A stretch of DNA of 64,000 bases from Anarhynchus alexandrinus (Eukaryota; Chordata; Aves; Charadriiformes; Charadriidae): assembly GCA_008711295.1 (NCBI GenBank), contig VUYV01000518.1, positions 26,746 through 90,745 of the forward strand. Direction: 5' to 3'. The position numbers and the translations under genes are program-made. Below the pieces are notes generated by a model. The model saw only the letters and a program-made list of their open reading frames with translations, searched no databases and was not told the DNA's origin. Shown here piece by piece: positions 36,701-49,720 of the stretch (position 1 is its first letter; the number at the start of each line of letters is the position of its first letter).

Positions 36701-39229
36701 TGTGAAATGACAACAGGACCCTTTGTTGTGATTACACCGAGCCACTCATCAACATATTCCCAGGTGTCTAGAGAGATTTTCAGCTGAACAGCCATAGGTG
36801 TCTCACGTACAATGAAGTTTAGAGACAATGAGGTCTAGAAACTATTGGCTGAATTGACTGAATTTTCAGTGACTGCCTCAAGTTCACTTTATGTCTCTAA
36901 TCCAAAGCTGTAATTAAGAGCAAGTGCTAGCTTTCCTCTTCCCAAGACATCCTGGGCTTGTGAAAAGGAGGTTCTCTGGCACGCATCCCTCTGCTGTGGC
37001 TTTGGAGAGCTATACAAGCTTAGCACCTTTGAATATCATCATTGGCTTCTCAGACTCCATAATATACAGCTAAGGGCTGTATAAAACTATGACACGAATC
37101 TCAATTATCAAAACAAAAACATGAGCAAAATACATATATCCTTTTGTAGCTGATGTCTTTTGATTCAGATAATCCTCTTCCCATGTTGTGCACTGGTACC
37201 AGGGCGTCAGCATGTGCCACTAACTATGTGTGTGCGCACTCATATTATACACAGCAAAAATCATTAGATCCAGTTCTTGGTAGGGACCATAATGGAAGTA
37301 ACTGTGACACTCTGTTATGAGACAAAGCTTGATCCTTGTTTAGAGTGTCAGAGGAACTAACATGGTAGAGCAGTAGAAACAAGGAAAGGAGGAAAATTGC
37401 ACAGACCTCTGCCACAGAGCAAATCTGAGACAAGTCCTGTGAATCTAATAATGCTACAGAAGTGTTGCATTGCAGAGAACAATTCTGAATCAATGTTTTG
37501 CAAAGGAAAAGGGTTACAGGTAAAGGAACTGAAGACAGAAAACGTTCATGTAAAGGAAGAGGTTTATGCTATTTCCAATTGTTTAGCTTTTTCCCTTCAA
37601 GCTATTTCAGAATAGGCATGAGAACATTCTTCCTTTGTGCAATTTAGTCCTTCTGAAAAGCTGAAGTCAAAACCTTTCATACCCACCTATGAAAACCATG
37701 ACTGGTATGCCACTTTAACTTCTACTGGCTAATTTATTCTAAAAACATCTCTAGAATATTACAATGTCAACATCACAGGATGCACTGATAAGGGAGGGAT
37801 TATAAGCTACTTTCATGACAGGACTTGAGGGGCCGAAGCTACTCTTTTCATTTGTCACAGAATTGATGGAAACGCATCTGTTAATTACTACTTCTCAGCC
37901 AAGCCCTCCATTGCCCGCATGAGTGCTTCTCTGCCATTCCCATGGAAAGCTAAACTGCCTTGTTAAATCTCAGGTGAACCGAGATAACCTCTGCCTTTGC
38001 AGTGAACCAGAAAGGGGTAATATTCTCTGAATCCTGCAGCTGTCTCCGCTGAAAGGCAACCATTTACACCACCAACCAAACAGCTGAGTCGCTGGCCGAA
38101 GCGAGCCTTAAAACAGGTGTAAGAGCAGTACACAGCAACCTCTCAGGTTGAAGACTGAGGTGCAAGCTTACTTTAAAACTTGGCTATGAAAAATCCTTTC
38201 TGGTTGAACAGATTCTGGGACTTTGGGATTATCACACTTTGTAAAGAGATGGTCAGAAAGATTATATTTCTTACCTGCTTCATATAATAACAGATGATAA
38301 AATAAGGTGCAAGCAGTGAAGAATCAAGATCTTGAATCTGTTTTATTTTGGCAACAACCAAAGGATAAGATACTTTTGATATTTTTTATGCAATAAAATA
38401 ATTGAAAAGCTGCTTTAACCATAAGAGGTTTAAAAGGATCCCAGGTAGCACGCTGCCATGAGTAGAAATGTATCGCCTTTCATTATAAATCTGATTTTCA
38501 AGGGTTCATAACACATTTAAAAACTTACTTGAGGCTGGCATTAAAAGTTCAGTTCAAGAACATGTAGAGGGGAAAAACACAATAGAAATCTTTGCCCATT
38601 TCTGGGTTACACACATCAAGAAAAAAATAAATTACAGTTTATCACTGAGAATTAAAGGAAACAATGATACTAACTGTAGTCCATTTACCGTCAAATCTAC
38701 CATTTCTACATGCATGTTTGCACCTTTATTGGATACCTAAGCAAAGCCTTACTCCTTCAACTGAAATTTTTAAGGCTGTGCAATGAACAGATGCATATGG
38801 GCATCTCTGAGAAGGACCGAAGAAGAAGCTAGTTAGACAGAAGCTTTGTTTACAGATATGTTTTCTGTGTAAATACAACTAATTTTTTTCCACAAAAATT
38901 TTACAGGGAGGTTTAGTATGCAGACTAATAGTGACTGTACGTGGTAAGTACACTGGTAAATATAAAACCCAATAGCCCCAGTCTGCCAAGAAAAACCCCA
39001 AACAAACCTAATTAAAAGCGCTGATCCTTAACCAAGTCTTAATTCATCCAGTTTTCTTGGCAGGCTAGAGGTTTTCAGTAACACTTATTACATATGTTCA
39101 TTTGGTGAACATCTGAGGAAGGTAACTAGTGGAAATCTCAGACGCAATTCTTTCATGATCCATAAACAAAATGTTATTTAAATAGCATCTGAAGCCTGGT
39201 TATTTGCCATGTGCGTTTGGGTTTATTAT

Positions 39230-39560
39230 GACTGTATTTCCTTGTTAGACCAAATTCTGGATTTAATATTCATTTGGATAGAGTCGGCAGTGAAATTATT
39301 TTAATCTCCAGATTTAATTTAAGCCAGAGGAGATAATGTTTTAATTTAATTTGTTTAAAACAAATACCTGTAAATGTAACAAGAGATCCTCTACTGCTGT
39401 TGTTGACTTAAATAGAAGTAAAATAAAATAAAAAATTGGCAGGTATGTCCAATTACCTGTGAGCTAAGGCCTGCCCTTCTAATCAGTTCTGCACAGATGG
39501 GTCTTGGCATCTTTAAAGGAACTCTATTGATTTTAGAGGAGGCTCAAACAAATGATCAAC
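39230..39560. promoter_or_regulatory. Candidate conserved non-coding element
   Basis: Unique sequence with repeated TTTAATTTAA and TGGATTTAATATTCATTTGG-type words, followed by a GTCCAATTACCTGTGAG stretch and no transposon signal. This is texture only; conservation and function are not shown. Confidence 0.2.
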
Positions 39561-39734
39561 CATGCAATGCATTGAGTAAGGCATTAAGATAAAACTGTAA
39601 AACATTCCATGGTAAGAATGTGAGAAAAACAATCACAAGCATTTAAAAAATAACTGGTTTACCCACCCTAAAACCCGCTTATCCTGTTATAGAATTGTAA
39701 TTAATTATAATTACTATGCACTGTTGGATTTTAA

Positions 39735-39756
39735 ATTATTGTTATTATTATTATTC
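39735..39756. repeat. (ATT)n microsatellite
   Basis: About seven ATT units with one GTT variant. Confidence 0.8.
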
Positions 39757-42700
39757 TTTAAAGATCAGCAACGCATAAAGAAATTACAGTCCTTTATTAT
39801 TTATTATTGTTAATAAGCTTCCAGCTTTCTGTTGCCTCAAAAGTCAATTTACCTACATGCTGGTAAAGGCCAGTTTTTACAAATTTTCATTTAATTGCTT
39901 CCTACTCATTTTCCACTTCTTTTGTTTGTATCCATTTACCTTCAAAGACTCTGTACCAATCTAATCAGTCCTATTTGACAATCTTTAATCAAAGCAAAAT
40001 AACAAACAAGATGATTTCAGAACACCCTATAGAGTTTATTGAACATGCCTTGAGAATTAAAAACAAAATGTGGTGTTTGGAAGATCATTTAGATAGTGTA
40101 CATTGCATTATCTTACGGGTTCGTGTCTTACCTGAACATATGGTCATTTCTTTTAATTTGTATCAGAACAGAGCTGAGAAAGGTGCTGTTCAAACATCAT
40201 TGCCAGTCAAGTCCATCCAAAAGCTTTGACAGAGACTGAATATCTGAAGAACAATTTCAGATCTCTTTTTAAAATTGTTTGCTATTTCCAATTTTTTTCC
40301 CTGGGTACTTCTTTGGCATTTTTAACAAAGTTTGCAAATTTTCATCATACAATGTTTTCATGGCATGACATTTAGTGTCTTTCCAGATCATCCATAAAGT
40401 CTTTAAATGCTAAATATACTAAGGCTGATTAATGACTCTTATTCTGTACCTTTGTACCTATCTGAAAATATCACCCTTTAGCACTTTCCTTCATTTCTAG
40501 TTTGGGGTTAGTTCTCAATATACTCGGAGTTAACATTTTCAGTAACAGAGGTTGTCTTTATCTACTGCTCTCTCTTCTTTCATGAATGTTGTAAATGTTC
40601 TTTATTCTTGTAATTAATATGTTGAGTGAATTTCTTTGTGATTTAATATTGCTCGTGCACCATAGTCATCATTTCTTGAAATAACATCAAAAACTTAAAT
40701 ATAACAGAATGTGTCAAAATTGTCTGCCTTATAACAAGTATTCTTAATGAAGTCAGACTGCCTTTTAGTTAGAAATCTATCGGAATATTGAAGGGCATTT
40801 TAATTCTCTAGCAGCACCTAGCTGTCACCATTTCTATGGGGTAAATAGACATCTGAATCAATCATAATGTTCCAAATACCATGATGAGTACTGAGTGTAA
40901 TTTCAGGTGAAGACTGGTCGAGGCCATTTAGAGTGTTATTTATCTCACAGGTGATCTCTAATATAATGTGCCTTTTGCAACATTTGAGTTAGGGGACAGA
41001 TTTCAACTATTATTATAAAAAATTCTGTCATATATAGGCAGATAATTTTTGTGTTTTACCATTAATTCTGAATTGTTCCATTCAGAGGTCTAAAAGAATA
41101 TGGGAGTTGTAACTTTCAAGGACAGATGTAAAACGTGTCTTTGCTCTGGCATTGCCTTGACAGTGTATTTGTTACCCATTCAAGTCCTGATATTTAGCTC
41201 TTGGGGAGAGTTAAGTGCAATTCCTTGACTGATCAGAGCATTTATTTTCAATCTTATATACATCTATTACAATCCTACTATGAGAGGGATTTCATGTCTT
41301 ATCCACAACTGCAAGGTATGTCACCTCAAGGCCAAATTATGCTCTTTAATTATATCTATCTAAGAGAAATAATGGGTTCTAGAGATATGAATCCCAGGAT
41401 AGTCCCCATCTCTTATTATAAATCACATAATATTCCTAATTTATGTACTCCTGTGGATCTTGAATACACCTTTCCACCGTAAATCTGTGTTCTCAGATAC
41501 AATAAGCCGTACAACCAAAACTGCATTGTTGATCCATTCAAGTGCAGTTTACGGAAAACCATAAAGTGTTACATAACAAATACAAGGTTGCATGATCTGC
41601 TTTTATTGTGCTTTTTGACATACTTTACACATGCAAAACAAAGATTTGTAACCATCCTTTCTCAGTTAATTTGCAAGTGTTGATGGAACAGTGCGCAGAC
41701 CCTAGGTCCTCAGATAACTTGTCAGTTTTCAACAGTGAAAACCTCAAGGCAATCATTTTGGAACATGCTAGAATGTTGTCATGAATATTTGGCTGTATCA
41801 AAAGGTAAACACCTTTTACGTGAAAATAAAACACATTGATGTTTGGTATAGTTTGAGTTCTAAGAATATTATAGTCCCACTAAATTACTTTTCTTTCTGC
41901 TAAAGCATAAATAATCAATTTGAAGAGATAAAATGATGAATGTCACAGTCGTGAACTTGGCAGGAATACCTGTAAATAAGTACATTACATTTAGAGTAAA
42001 CACATTAATTTTATACTTTATAGATTAACTTTTACTGAAGTTATAAAATCACTGAATAAGAAAACAAATTCTTCTTCTAAACTACTGCTTATAGAAACTC
42101 ATGCAAACCCTGCAAAGTCTGATTGTTAAACAAGATGTTTGCTTTCAGTGAAAAATTACTTGAAGCATAAATAATTTGTTATTATACTATAATCATTTTC
42201 CTGGGCATGCAATTAAAATAATATTACTTGCAATACAAGAAGAAGTTGAAAAAGTATAGTAATACATCAAAGTATGTGAACAAATGTCAATACAAATTTA
42301 CAGCATATTAGATAAAATCCAGGCCAACAGAATCTTAGTGTAATAAGTTAGTTGCTGTTACAGTGTTATTTCAGGATTCAGGTGCTGAATGGAAAAAATT
42401 AAAATGATAAATCCCTATTTATGGCTTTACACCAGAAGGTACTTAACTGAGAACCAATTGCCAAAGACAGCTTGTGAAAGATGGGGTTGCAGCCCTTCCC
42501 TGAACTTTTTTGCATCTAGTCCTTGAATTCCCTTCTGACCCTTTTTTATTTAACAGTGCAGAAATATCCATGTTTCAAGACAGAGAACGCAAGTGCTTAG
42601 TATGCACCTTAAACTCAGCTTGGAAGGCTAAGTATAGCACTGAGCCAGAAAATAATTCTGATCTTGTGCTCAAGTTTCATAAAGCTATTGGCACAAGTTC

Positions 42701-45700
42701 CCTTAAGGATATGAAGTACTGATACTGCACATCTTTGGAAGCACTGTCAGTTTATCTGAGCTGAGTGTCAAGACACATTCAACTTACCAAAGCCCTTCTG
42801 GGATCCGGAAATAAGGGTATCCTTATGCCTAGACTCCATAAAGGACTTAACTCGCTATTGACATGCAGAGTGTCCTTACCACATGACACTAGCTCAAAAC
42901 CTAGCTGGTGTACCCATCTTCTACAGAATAATGCCCTAATTAGGGCATTTGCTCCGAATTTTAGGCATAATTGAACCTAAGGAGGTTTGCCTGTACAACT
43001 TTGTCTTCCTAGACCACTGTTCTAGCCACCAGCCAAAAAAAACCCCAAAAAAAACAAAACACAAAAACCTCTTCTGTGTCAGAACGCTCTGTTCTGCTGA
43101 AATTATGCCACATTTCTGCTAAGACTGAAAATGCGTGGATGCAGAATAAGTGAACCTGCTTTGGTATCCTCGTGGATATGCAGTGCTTTAAAATATTTCC
43201 TTACTCTGTTATTTTACCTCTATGAAAATGCCCTCCTGTATGACAAAATCTGGGAAATTAGAGAACACAGGTCATCCCAATGCTCTTCTGTCTCAAATTG
43301 TTTTCTGGGGCTGCAAACAAAAGCTGATGAGAAAGCAGAGCTCAGCCCTCAAGACAGTTCATATTTTTGAGGTGAATGTAAATGCATCTGAAGGACCAGA
43401 TTTCAGTCTGGGAAAGTACATGTAAAAGCAGTCTACTTTGTACTACCTAATATTTGAATGTTCCACAGGCCATTGAATAGACTACCCGCATGCAGTGCTG
43501 AAAATAAACTCTGTCTAACAGAAGTTTTTAAAAAGTGTTCGTAATTTGCAGAACATAGCTGCAGCAGTTATAGCTTAGAAAAATACCATCAATGCATTTC
43601 ACCTCCATAAAAACAGTTAAGAAAGCTACTGAAGTGCATCATAACACTTCTAAAGCAGCCTTGCAGAGCATCTCTGTGCTTCTGCAAATTTAAATCAGCC
43701 TTGCATTCTGATTTATCTCCTGGTCTGGTTTGACTTCTGACGCAAAATAGAGCTGCTTTAGGGTTATTTTAATTGGTATTAGCAATTAAGCCCCCCACCT
43801 TCTGATTGTTCTTATTTTATGAAAGCTGTCAGATTATAGCAGTGTATGTCCAGTGTCTCATATAACATTCCTGACCAGAGAAAGCTGGGAGTTGCACAGG
43901 AAAAGGTATTTTGATTTTACATTGTCAACATTTTTACAAAGGGGAAATTCTGAGATAACTAGGTAAGGAACTACTGCAGCAGTGCAGAGACACAGAAGAA
44001 CCTGACAGGGCCCTGATGTGTACTCTTCAGAGAAATCTTTTGGGTATGTTTGAAGCTTGTGTGTTAATTATTTTCAAATAGCTTGGGGTTTTGCCCAAAG
44101 TCAGGGATGAAGTAGGGACTGTGATGTTCTCTGTCTCATAAGCAGACTCAAATTAAAACATTTACAAGTATGTTAGAGAAAGATCAAGCAAAAATGACTA
44201 CACTTGGCTTCTGAGCCAAGGGAAAATAAGCCTTCTGCTTGCAATCTCTGCCTTCTGTTAAATCTTTCATAGAGGACAAGTGCTAATAGTCTGAACTCTC
44301 TAACCTCCTCATGATGGGTAAGTAGTATGTGAATAGTAAATTACCCAGCTCTAAGAACTCTTCTAGTGTGGAAGTGTTTACTTCTTTTCTAGTACAGATA
44401 CTTCAGAAAAAAAAAAGCCTGATCTCAGTAACATCTATTTGGGGTTGTGAGACAATATGGCTTGATAATTACATATGTACTTTGCTTTAATTTACGAAAT
44501 AATTTTATTCTTGTTCAGATAGATTGGGAACTTGCTGACAGATGACACACTATGATGTGCAAGTGCCTCTGAATAAACATCATTGAAAACTTAGAGCTAA
44601 ATCCATCTCACATTGACCAGTAATCTAAATTAAGTCTTTTAATATGATCAAGAGAACTCTAAAATTGATTCAAGCAATGTCCTCACCATACTCACAAAGA
44701 TCACAAAAATTTAAGGACTGATTCTATAATTAGAGAATCCCCCCAAAAGAAAAACAGAAATACTGACTGAAAAAATGAGCTATTGAACTAAAGCACGTAA
44801 GAGATCTTTAAAAAGAACTTGGTGAGTTTCTAAACACAGCCTCCATTGAGAAGCAATGAAAACATATGCTAATAGAGATGATTAAATATTAAAAGATGAG
44901 TATTCTGGCTTTTTCTCTGGGATTTAGGCCACTTACATCCAATCTTTAATAATTATCCTTGCTGTCAGTATTAAGTGGTTTTCATAAATCTCCACCAATT
45001 TAACCAATATACGTCTTCAAAGAAGACTGTGCTTCAAAGACTGCTTTATAACAGTCATTGCATGAGGGTTACCTTTGGTTATACTAATTAAAGGAGAGCC
45101 CACAATTGATGCATGTGCCATTGAACGACACAGGTAGGCTCACAGGCACACTGCTTAGTGCTTGCTCCATCTATGCATGATCTCTATTGGAAGGATCCAA
45201 GACAGTCAAGGGCTAAGGTAGCAATAAGGTGGTGTGGGGATCAGGGTTCTATTACTCAAGCTCCATCTCTATCATATTTTCATTTAACAGTGAATATTTA
45301 TTCATAAATATGCCCAAGAATCTTTCACAATGTCTGGGGAAGTGCTCCAGATACAATGCATTCAGCACAAAATCATAAAGCATGCATTATACAGCAATAA
45401 ATAAAAATAGTACACATCTTTGGAACACCAGTCTCCTTGGCAGAATCCCAAGCACTGGGTTAAAGCATACTTTAATACATTTGAGTGCTTAAGGTTGCTT
45501 GGGAGTCAAATGAGTAAGGAATTTATTTAAGAAATAGTTTGTCAGGAAGTTTCAGTTTGATGAAGCATGATGAAAAGCAGAAGCAGTAACTTTCTGATGG
45601 TACAGACATAAGCTGGAACCCAGAAGACTCCAGTTCAGTTTTGTTCTATGGAAGATTTGAAATCAGAGAAAGTCTACTCTACTTCCCTCACACTCCGACT

Positions 45701-46889
45701 GCACATGCTAATCAACAAGTTTTAACACACTCTCCCCCCCTTTCTTTCTTGTTCAGTGATTATTTAATTATATAAACAATATTGAGGAGCTCTCCTGTAA
45801 GAAACTGCGCAGAACTCTATTCTGGATAGTGCATGTCCAAAGGTTTCAAATTCCTTTTCTACATTAGTCAGAGTAAGAACCTGAAATCGGATTGTATCTA
45901 TCCATAGCAAGTGCCTTACCACCTGGCCCAGCTGGCCCCACTCAACTAATGGGGACATGTGGATCATTTTTTCATGGACATTTTTCAGACACATACCATT
46001 TGTGCTATGATATAGAATAAATCCTAACTTGCTACTTTTTTTCCCCCCACAAAATCACAGGTTTGCGATTAGGTCAGGACTTATTGTGGTAGCCATGACC
46101 TGTTTGTGACACTTTTCTCAGGAACCATTATTTATAATCAGTCAGGTTTATCTCTTATTAACCTTCAAGCTATATAGACAAATTAAAGTAGGTTTTTCCA
46201 AACTTCAGTAGTGAGGGTGCTCCTCCAGATGGGTAGCTCAGAAGTGTATTTGAGGCATAACTTGACAAGCTGGGTTTGGTTGTTTTTGGTTTGGGGTTTT
46301 TTTTTTATAGTGAACTTATTGCCTGTGAGCACAGACAGATTAATAGCCCTGAAATCCTTCATGAATTCACAAAATAAGTATATCATGAGCAGCACATGCC
46401 TAAGTCTTTACCACTCATGTAAGGAAACCACTTTTGCAGCATATAAAAGGAAGTTAATTTCCTGAAATCTTTTTAAAATATTCTTGACAATGGCACTAGT
46501 TATTTGCACTGGAAGAGATTATCTGACGTGAATGTCTGTATTGTGAGGCTCTAATAGGTCTCATCTGGAGCTCTGCTTCTGCTACTCTGTTAACACAAAG
46601 CAGCCCAAAATTAGAAAAAATTTCCCTCTGTTCATAAACTCCTAGGTCACAGCTCCCAATGTCTAGCACAGAGTGGTCTTCCAGGGACAAAAAAAAACGG
46701 ACAGGATTTATCTGATAGACCTGAGGTTAATTTAATTCATGATAGGTCACAGCTGACTGGGGTATTTACAAGTTCAGAAAAGCCTGAAAGGATTTCAAAG
46801 TCTCATTAGTCAATACTGTTCTTCCTATTCTGGTCTCATAACAAACTCAGCATAGCTGGAAAAGATGATCAAAGTTGTCTTACAGTGGA

Positions 46890-46901
46890 GGGGGGGGGGG
46901 G
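46890..46901 (+). repeat. Poly-G run, 12 bases
   Basis: Twelve G in a row, preceded by GTGGA. It is a likely site of length error in sequencing. Confidence 0.9.
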
Positions 46902-48373
46902 AACAACGTTGGTGATGAGCTATACTTTTGCTCATCTGACTGAAATGCTACACATCTATTCATTGTCTTCAGATATTAAAAACCTGCTCACGAGAATGTC
47001 GTAAAAGCCTTATTAGTTTGGGTGGTTGACTCAGCTGAAAACATAGTGATTCACATCCTAGTAATTATCATTCACAGACAAGACTACACAAGCTGAGCTG
47101 CATACTTCTGAATGAATTAAAGACTGGTATTAAATGAGTGCTTATTTAAAACAGTTCTTCCTTTGGAGCTGAAGAGAGTGGGTAGGATTTTTTTTCAGTT
47201 AACATTAAGCATCTACAGTGTAAGAGATATGAAGGATACTTCTTGCAAGAATTCCCAACAAATATTTCTGTCGTACTACATTTCTACTATTTAAGCATCT
47301 GCTGTAAGATGATATAAATTCTAGCCTATGGCTATGTTTTTACTGTTGAATAAAAAGCTGGGTACTGATCTTAAGTGACATCAAGCAATCCACGTCAAGA
47401 CTTCCTAGGGTTCTCTCCTAACACACCAGACTTGTGCAGCAGAGAGTTAGAAGAAGAGGTTCAAAGCAAAGGCAGAAAACAAGTTAAAATTTTAGACCTG
47501 ATTAGTACTCAGTCTTTCTCCTTGAACTTCCTTAATTCGGCTGTATAAAAATCTTCTATAGCTGCCTGTTTCTCTCCACGGACTACTGTAAAAGGAGTGC
47601 AGGATACAGATCTCCAGAAACAGGTATTTACATCTCCTATGTTTAGTGAGGTGAGATGAATTTCTGGTTTACACTGCTGCCACTTGTGTTATTGGATCAT
47701 AGAGGTACCAGGAATAGCTCTACACCGAGTGTGTTATTCAGTGAAGTAGGGCATAGTCTTATTGTTTTCATTTCAAGATAAAAGAGGAGGCCTGGGACTA
47801 GAGGGTTAATTGGCAACCCACTGTCTTTCAACAACTCCTTGAGGGAGTCTGACTTTTATATAATCATCTTTTGACCAATTCTAGGTCTAAAGAAATTAGC
47901 TGCTAATGAAACACTACCATTGCTTCAAAAGAAGTCACAACAGTTGACTGGGTGAATATATGTCTTTGCAAAGAAGCAGAAATTGTCTCAGGGCTCTTTT
48001 GGAAGGGATGAATGTGAATAAAATGTGTACTGATAGTAGATTTAAAAGGTTGGAATATATAAATAGTTTACAACAAATTCATCTTTCTTTGCACGCTCAT
48101 TTAATATTGTATTGGTTAGTACTGTGGAGTACCAACTGCTAAAAATTCTGCAAAGCACCATGTTAAAAACAGTAGTTTAACACAGTTGCATAGAAAAAAG
48201 TTGAACCTCTGGCTGTATGTTTCTTCTTTTACTAGTTAGAGTTACAAACACAGAATTCAGAGAAACTGTAAATGTTTGTTGTTTAGCTGCCAACATATTT
48301 GTTTGGGAATTGTTGGCAAGATTATCTTCCACATCAGAGTACCACAGATCACAAAAACTGGGTGTTGGCCAGC

Positions 48374-48424
48374 TGCATAAATGATCTAACCGCATAAATG
48401 ATCTAGCTGCATAAATGATCTAAC
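48374..48424. repeat. Tandem repeat, three 17-bp units
   Basis: GCATAAATGATCTAACC, GCATAAATGATCTAGCT and GCATAAATGATCTAACT lie head to tail. Only positions 15-17 vary. It lies about 90 bp left of the retroviral remnant that starts at 48512. Confidence 0.92.
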
Positions 48425-48511
48425 TGGCTTCTCTTGGATAGTTCTTGACTGCATCACTGTGAACTCTTCATCAGTGCAGGATAAGTATAGCAGAGTTCAA
48501 CTCTTCCCTAT

Positions 48512-48660
48512 TCACGTGGTTTAATCCTGATAGGCAGTTCAGCCCCACACAGCCACTCAGTCACCTCCCACTAGTGGGATGGAAGAGAGAATCGGAAGGG
48601 TGAAAGTGTAAAGACTTCTGAGTTGAGATAACAGTTTAATAGGTAAAGCGGTATCCAATT
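48512..48660 (-). mobile_element. Partial 3' LTR (R/U5 part)
   Basis: Read on the minus strand it contains CCTATTAAACTGT, with an ATTAAA poly(A) signal, then TTATCTCAACTCAGAAG, CCGATTCTCTCTTCCATCCC and the terminal GATTAAACCACGTGA. This is the classic tail of a very common avian LTR type. The U3 part with the promoter is missing beyond about 48660. Confidence 0.7.
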
Positions 48661-48756
48661 CGTCCTCATTAACCACCCACCGCCCTTTGAGCTCAGGTCA
48701 GGTCACCGCTGCACTTGTACTGCTTCCTGTGATGCTCATCCTCCATTGTTTTGGGT

Positions 48757-49045
48757 GGTTCCTGCTATAGTACTTGCAACTCAAATCATGAGTTACAACA
48801 ATTTAAAGATATATCCATTACAATCTCAACCCCTGCTCACTTTGAGTTTAATATTGTAATGAATTTATCCCCTTGTCCCTAGTCTGACTAGCAGCAAGGG
48901 GTTCCTGTTATAGTACTTCCTATAACATGGAACTCAAATTATGTGTTACAACAATTTAAAGGTATTTCCATTATAATTTCAATCCGTGATCTCTTTTGGC
49001 CAGGCCACAGGGTTTAACATTGCAATGAACTCCTCCCTTTGCTCC
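48757..49045 (-). repeat. Tandem duplication of about 145 bp inside the retroviral leader
   Basis: 48757-48898 and 48900-49045 align: both start GGTTCCTG(C/T)TATAGTACTT, then share AACTCAAAT(C/T)ATG, GTTACAACAATTTAAAG, a TCCATTA block, and end in a TTTAA(T/C)ATTG(T/C)AATGAA block. By eye they are roughly three-quarters identical, with one 7-bp insertion in the second. Confidence 0.75.
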
Positions 49046-49385
49046 TGCTCCAGGATGGCCTTATCCATAGGCCACAACCTCTTTGGGGTGTACCTGCTCC
49101 AGTGTGGCCTTATCCAAGGGCCACAGTCTCTTCAGGGGTGTCCTTGCTGTGTCATGAACTTATAGCCACTGATACTTTAGGTTATACCTGCTGTGGCAGG
49201 TACCTGGACTTATCCAAAGCCATAGATGCTTCGAGGTGTATCTTCTCCAGCATGGACTTTTCCTTGGGCCAAAATCCCTTCAGGGGTGTGTCTGCTCTGG
49301 TGTGGACTTATCCATGGCCACAGATCCTTTGGGGTGTCCTGCTCCCAGGTGGACTTATCCACAGGTCACAGGTGCTTCAACTCAA
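49045..49385 (-). repeat. Leader minisatellite, seven units of about 48 bp
   Basis: On the plus strand each unit reads CTGCTCCAGxxTGG, then ACTTATCCAxxGCCACAG and then a CTT(T/C)xGGGGTGT(A/C)C end; starts are near 49045, 49094, 49143, 49188, 49241, 49289 and 49338. The units are degenerate and the third is the most decayed. Their orientation is that of the minus-strand retrovirus, between the primer-binding site and where gag should begin. Confidence 0.75.
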
Positions 49386-49694
49386 GTTCACACTGTAGTT
49401 CCAGCCTGTCCAGTAGAGAAGCACGGGAACAGAAACAATGCCCTGGCCATCTTCCAGCGCAGGTGCATGTCCTTTGATGTTATCAAAATGCTCACAGGCA
49501 CAGCAGAGTAAAATGAGAAAGAATACCAAAACAGAAAATGCAAAAAAGTATTAATTAGACTCTCATATACAGTAAGACAAGCAAGCCCTGCGGCAAGTAC
49601 AGGAGCCAGCTAATTAGTAGATAAATAGCTATGATAGCTATAAATTCAGTCTAGCACACTCCAATCAAGTCTGTCGTTATCTTGAGCTCTTCAA

Positions 49695-49712
49695 GTCTCA
49701 TGTTGGGCACCA
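49695..49712 (-). other. Retroviral primer-binding site, lysine-tRNA type
   Basis: On the minus strand it reads TGGTGCCCAACATGAGAC. The TGG start pairs with the CCA end of a tRNA. The word differs from the tRNA-Lys(CUU)-type site TGGCGCCCAACGTGGGGC at four positions, all C-to-T or G-to-A transitions as expected from decay. It sits 8 bases from the LTR end at 49721, a longer gap than the usual one to three bases. Confidence 0.7.
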
Positions 49713-49720
49713 AAATGAAC

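Larger units (their letters stand above)
30323..48373. other. Long unique AT-rich stretch, no gene seen
   Basis: About 18 kb hold no gene, RNA gene or large transposon that I can recognise on either strand. Small features are poly-G runs at 33725-33735 and 46890-46901, an ATT repeat at 39735-39756, and purine/pyrimidine-biased runs near 31108-31140. The part at about 32540-32800 is richer in CpG than its surroundings and may be an old unclassified repeat. So may about 36600-36830, where short frames on both strands look non-random but match nothing I know. The part at 39230-39560 is a possible conserved element. Confidence 0.45.

Noticed and set aside
49039..49511. Overlapping plus frames of 83-119 codons
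   Set aside because: They run against the orientation of the retroviral leader and are made open by its tandem modules; no retroviral protein motif is present.
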